From assembly GCA_964007475.1 (NCBI GenBank), contig OZ023274.1:90233213-90297212 (forward strand): DNA of 64,000 nucleotides, given 5' to 3'. This document shows positions 61,901 to 64,000 of this stretch, one piece after another. Positions within the stretch are counted from its first letter, which is position 1. Every line of letters begins with the position of its first letter. The DNA comes from Hybos culiciformis. Lineage: Eukaryota; Arthropoda; Insecta; Diptera; Hybotidae. The notes under the pieces were generated by a model that had not been told where the DNA came from, did no database searches, and saw nothing but the letters and a program-made list of their open reading frames with translations. The translations under genes were made by a program, and so were the position numbers.

Positions 61901-63168
61901 AAATAAAATAAATACGATACATTTTATATTTAATTCAAATGAAATAAGATTGAAAAAAAAAAATAACCTTTTTTGTTGTGCAAACCAGCTGACATGCGAA
62001 CAACATCTGTGTGAATCGAATCAACTCTTAGCCCGTAAACTTTGCTAGATGCTTCCAGTGAAGAACCAGCTACTTTGAAGTTATTCAAAGACTTATGATG
62101 CTTGTCCAACAGATTTGCTAATGTATCAATCAGTGATACCGACCATGCATTATCTTTGCTTATTTTCTACAATAAAAATTAATTATATAAAATATAACAT
62201 TAACATTTTTCTAGCCCACATTATTTTTGAAAAAACCAATACATAGACCAAATTATATAGTTAGAAGTTAGAACTGGGACGTATACTCAGCAAAAAAATT
62301 TTTTTTTTTTAATACAAAATATTATAATACCTACCTATTAAAATTTTAATTAATAAAAACTTAAATTTGAAATTTTACTTTAATTTAATCATAATAAATT
62401 GTAGGTAAAAAGTTTTTCTCTCGAAATTTTTTTTTTTTTAAGGAAGTACAGAATATTATTGTTTTGATCTTACGCAAAAATTTAAATCAATTGAAAAACA
62501 AAGAGATAGGTAAAGTACACCTATAAGGAAGATAAATATGCGCAGATAAATATAATTCTATTTCACTAAATATCAACGATATAAATTGAAAAAAAAAATA
62601 AAATAAAAATATGAATTGATCCTGTCAACGCAGTTTTTAAAATTTTAATGCCAAAACTATGATCCTAACATTGTCACCGACGTTACCTTGTAGGTACAAA
62701 TTTAATTTAATTTTAAATGCGTTTCTAATTTTAAATTCTAAAATATAAATAAATTTAAATTAAAATTGGGTTCTCTCTAGATTCTAGTTAAATTTATATG
62801 TGGGTAAATCCAACTTACATTTTCAGCATAAATTTTTAAACAATTCTTTAATGTTTCATTATCTTCAATATTGCTCGAAGTTGAGCTTTCATCTAAAATG
62901 GTGCGCCGACGAGCTTGCCTTCTTTCTTCTTCGTCATCATTCTAAAAAGAATAGGTATTATGAGTGTGAAAAATATTGAAAATAGGTAAAAAAAAAATAA
63001 AAAATAAATAAAAAACACATCTACGATTACGAGTAGGTAGGTATATTATTCAATAAACGTAATTTAATGGAAACTTACAATGACGGGAGTTTGTAAAGCT
63101 GGTGTTCGAAAAACTCCACCTTGAATTTCTGATCTCCTTAACGGAGAATCCGTATGGGTGGGAGTCAT
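58959..63168 (-). CDS. NCAPH: Condensin complex subunit 2 (CAP-H / barren), kleisin, 9 exons
   Basis: Exons on minus: 63168-63079, 62941-62819, 62166-61968, 61515-61230, 61096-60911, 60849-60695, 60557-59977, 59753-59628 and 59303-58959. They sum to 2091 nt and join in frame to 696 aa, close to the ~740 aa of animal CAP-H. The N-terminal block (about 72-137: NAWSVSLIDTL, NNFKVAGSSLEASSKVYGLR) is the SMC2-binding region. A basic KKKRKR (170-175) may be a nuclear signal. NPFTDPVFAKLNSIVGSINS begins at 195, and FWAGPSHWKF spans 399-408. The C-terminal block (583-696: VVPFAKRAKVIDMKQLKKCC ... LANETNLRLIQ) is the winged-helix that binds SMC4. As kleisin of condensin I it closes the SMC2-SMC4 ring and recruits the HEAT-repeat subunits for mitotic chromosome condensation. 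All introns are short (61-652 bp) with GT/AG borders. Confidence 0.96.
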
Positions 63169-64000
63169 AATCACTTTGGCTGTAATTTTGAATGTTTTTT
63201 TTGTTTCACGTTTAAAAAAAAATATTTATTTCTTTTTAATTAAATAATTTTTTATTTACAACTTGACAATAAAATTTTCTTTTTTTTTTACTCTGAAACT
63301 GACGCTTTCTTTTTCTGTTTTTCCTTTATTCGCTTTTTAAACATTTTAGTGTTGCCACTCAACATGAAATGAATAACGATCAGTGTATATGCGATTCGTT
63401 TGTTTACATTTTTTAAAATCAAAAGCAGAGTTATACCACAGTCATAGCATTTCGCACTGACAGTCTTAAATCGGCTTTTGCAAAATACGTCTTTCTGCAC
63501 TGGTATTTAAAGACGTGTTGAAGCAGTCTTTTGAAAAGTTGTATACGCTGTCAAAAGCATTTGCTTTGGACTCAGACATAAACGCCGATCGATTTTTTTC
63601 GAAGGCGACTCTTGATTTTTGTCCTTCGACTGCTGTATGCAGTCGACTCAAAATTATCTTTTTTGGAAAAATCAGCGGCTTAGAATAAAATTTAAAATAT
63701 CGGTGGCTGGAGGAAAATCATCGGCGAGATCGGCGAAAGGAAAAACCAACAAAAAAGAACCAATAAAAAAAATCTGCGGCTACATTTTTTATCTTCACCT
63801 AAAAAGCGGCCAGTCGATTTAGCCGATAAATTTTCATTTATAGCGACGGTTCAAAAAAATAGTCCAGTGGCTCTTTCGATTTTTTTATATGGCAACTGAA
63901 AGAGAACTGAAAGAAAAACGTCGATTTTGTGTTTAATTTTTGTAAGCGAACATTGAGCCATCCAAGTTGGGCTACGCGAACTTCCTACAGCAGATATTCG
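63169..64000. promoter_or_regulatory. Upstream region of the condensin gene, possibly divergent promoter
   Basis: This flank is noticeably less AT-rich than most of the window, notably from about 63480. It holds short open frames on both strands (for example 63466-63651 on minus and 63619-63822 on plus) with no motif I can name. A near-palindrome TCGACTGC-TGTAT-GCAGTCGA lies at about 63627-63647. It could contain the 5' end of a gene running off the window or a repeat; I cannot decide. Confidence 0.35.

Noticed and set aside
63619..63822. Possible histone H2A.Z-like N-terminus (VAGGKSSARSAKGKTNKK)
   Set aside because: The resemblance is limited to a short Gly/Lys/Ser-rich stretch, has no start ATG at the right place and does not continue into the histone fold. 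Probably chance.

Overview
The window reads as insect (at least arthropod) nuclear DNA. It is extremely AT-rich (about one-fifth to one-quarter G+C by eye), its genes have several introns with standard GTAAGT/AG borders, and it carries PIF/Harbinger, hAT and Helitron-type elements. I cannot fix the order. A membrane-anchored globin X-like gene fits several insect orders but argues against Drosophila-like flies. No prokaryotic, plasmid or viral genes were seen.

Layout: (1) 1-3491, AT-rich DNA without a recognisable gene. (2) 3495-7810, a complete PIF/Harbinger DNA transposon flanked by TAA duplications, with a 3-exon DDE transposase on + and a 5-exon MADF/Myb-like protein on -, arranged convergently. 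Between the two genes lie two long foldbacks, one built from the tail of the MADF gene itself. (3) 7814-28095, a 20-kb gene desert holding an internally deleted hAT element with a perfect 8-bp duplication, and three copies of a small CACTGAAA-ended element. (4) 28151-42571, nine tandem copies of a 1.6-kb unit, nearly identical inside the array and diverged at its edges. Every junction lies in a degenerate tRNA-like sequence, and each unit holds a second, inverted tRNA-like sequence. The junction sequences show directly that the duplication arose by recombination between two tRNA-like sequences. (5) 42651-43188, a tandem duplication and a foldback just upstream of the next gene. (6) 43330-54137, a 3-exon globin X-like gene on + (211 aa) whose 7.9-kb second intron contains a Helitron-like element and a 996-bp non-autonomous hAT element. 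(7) 54138-58958, intergenic DNA with a tRNA-like/SINE-like sequence. (8) 58959-63168, the condensin subunit CAP-H/barren on - (9 exons, 696 aa, in frame throughout). (9) 63169-64000, less AT-rich upstream DNA of unknown content.

The two host genes are unrelated in function: one is a haem protein, the other a chromosome-condensation kleisin. Most of the interest lies in repeat biology: the tRNA-like-bounded array beside the globin gene, and the Harbinger element with decoy exons and self-complementary hairpins. All exon models were built by hand from splice borders, frame continuity and family motifs; no database search or transcript evidence was available.
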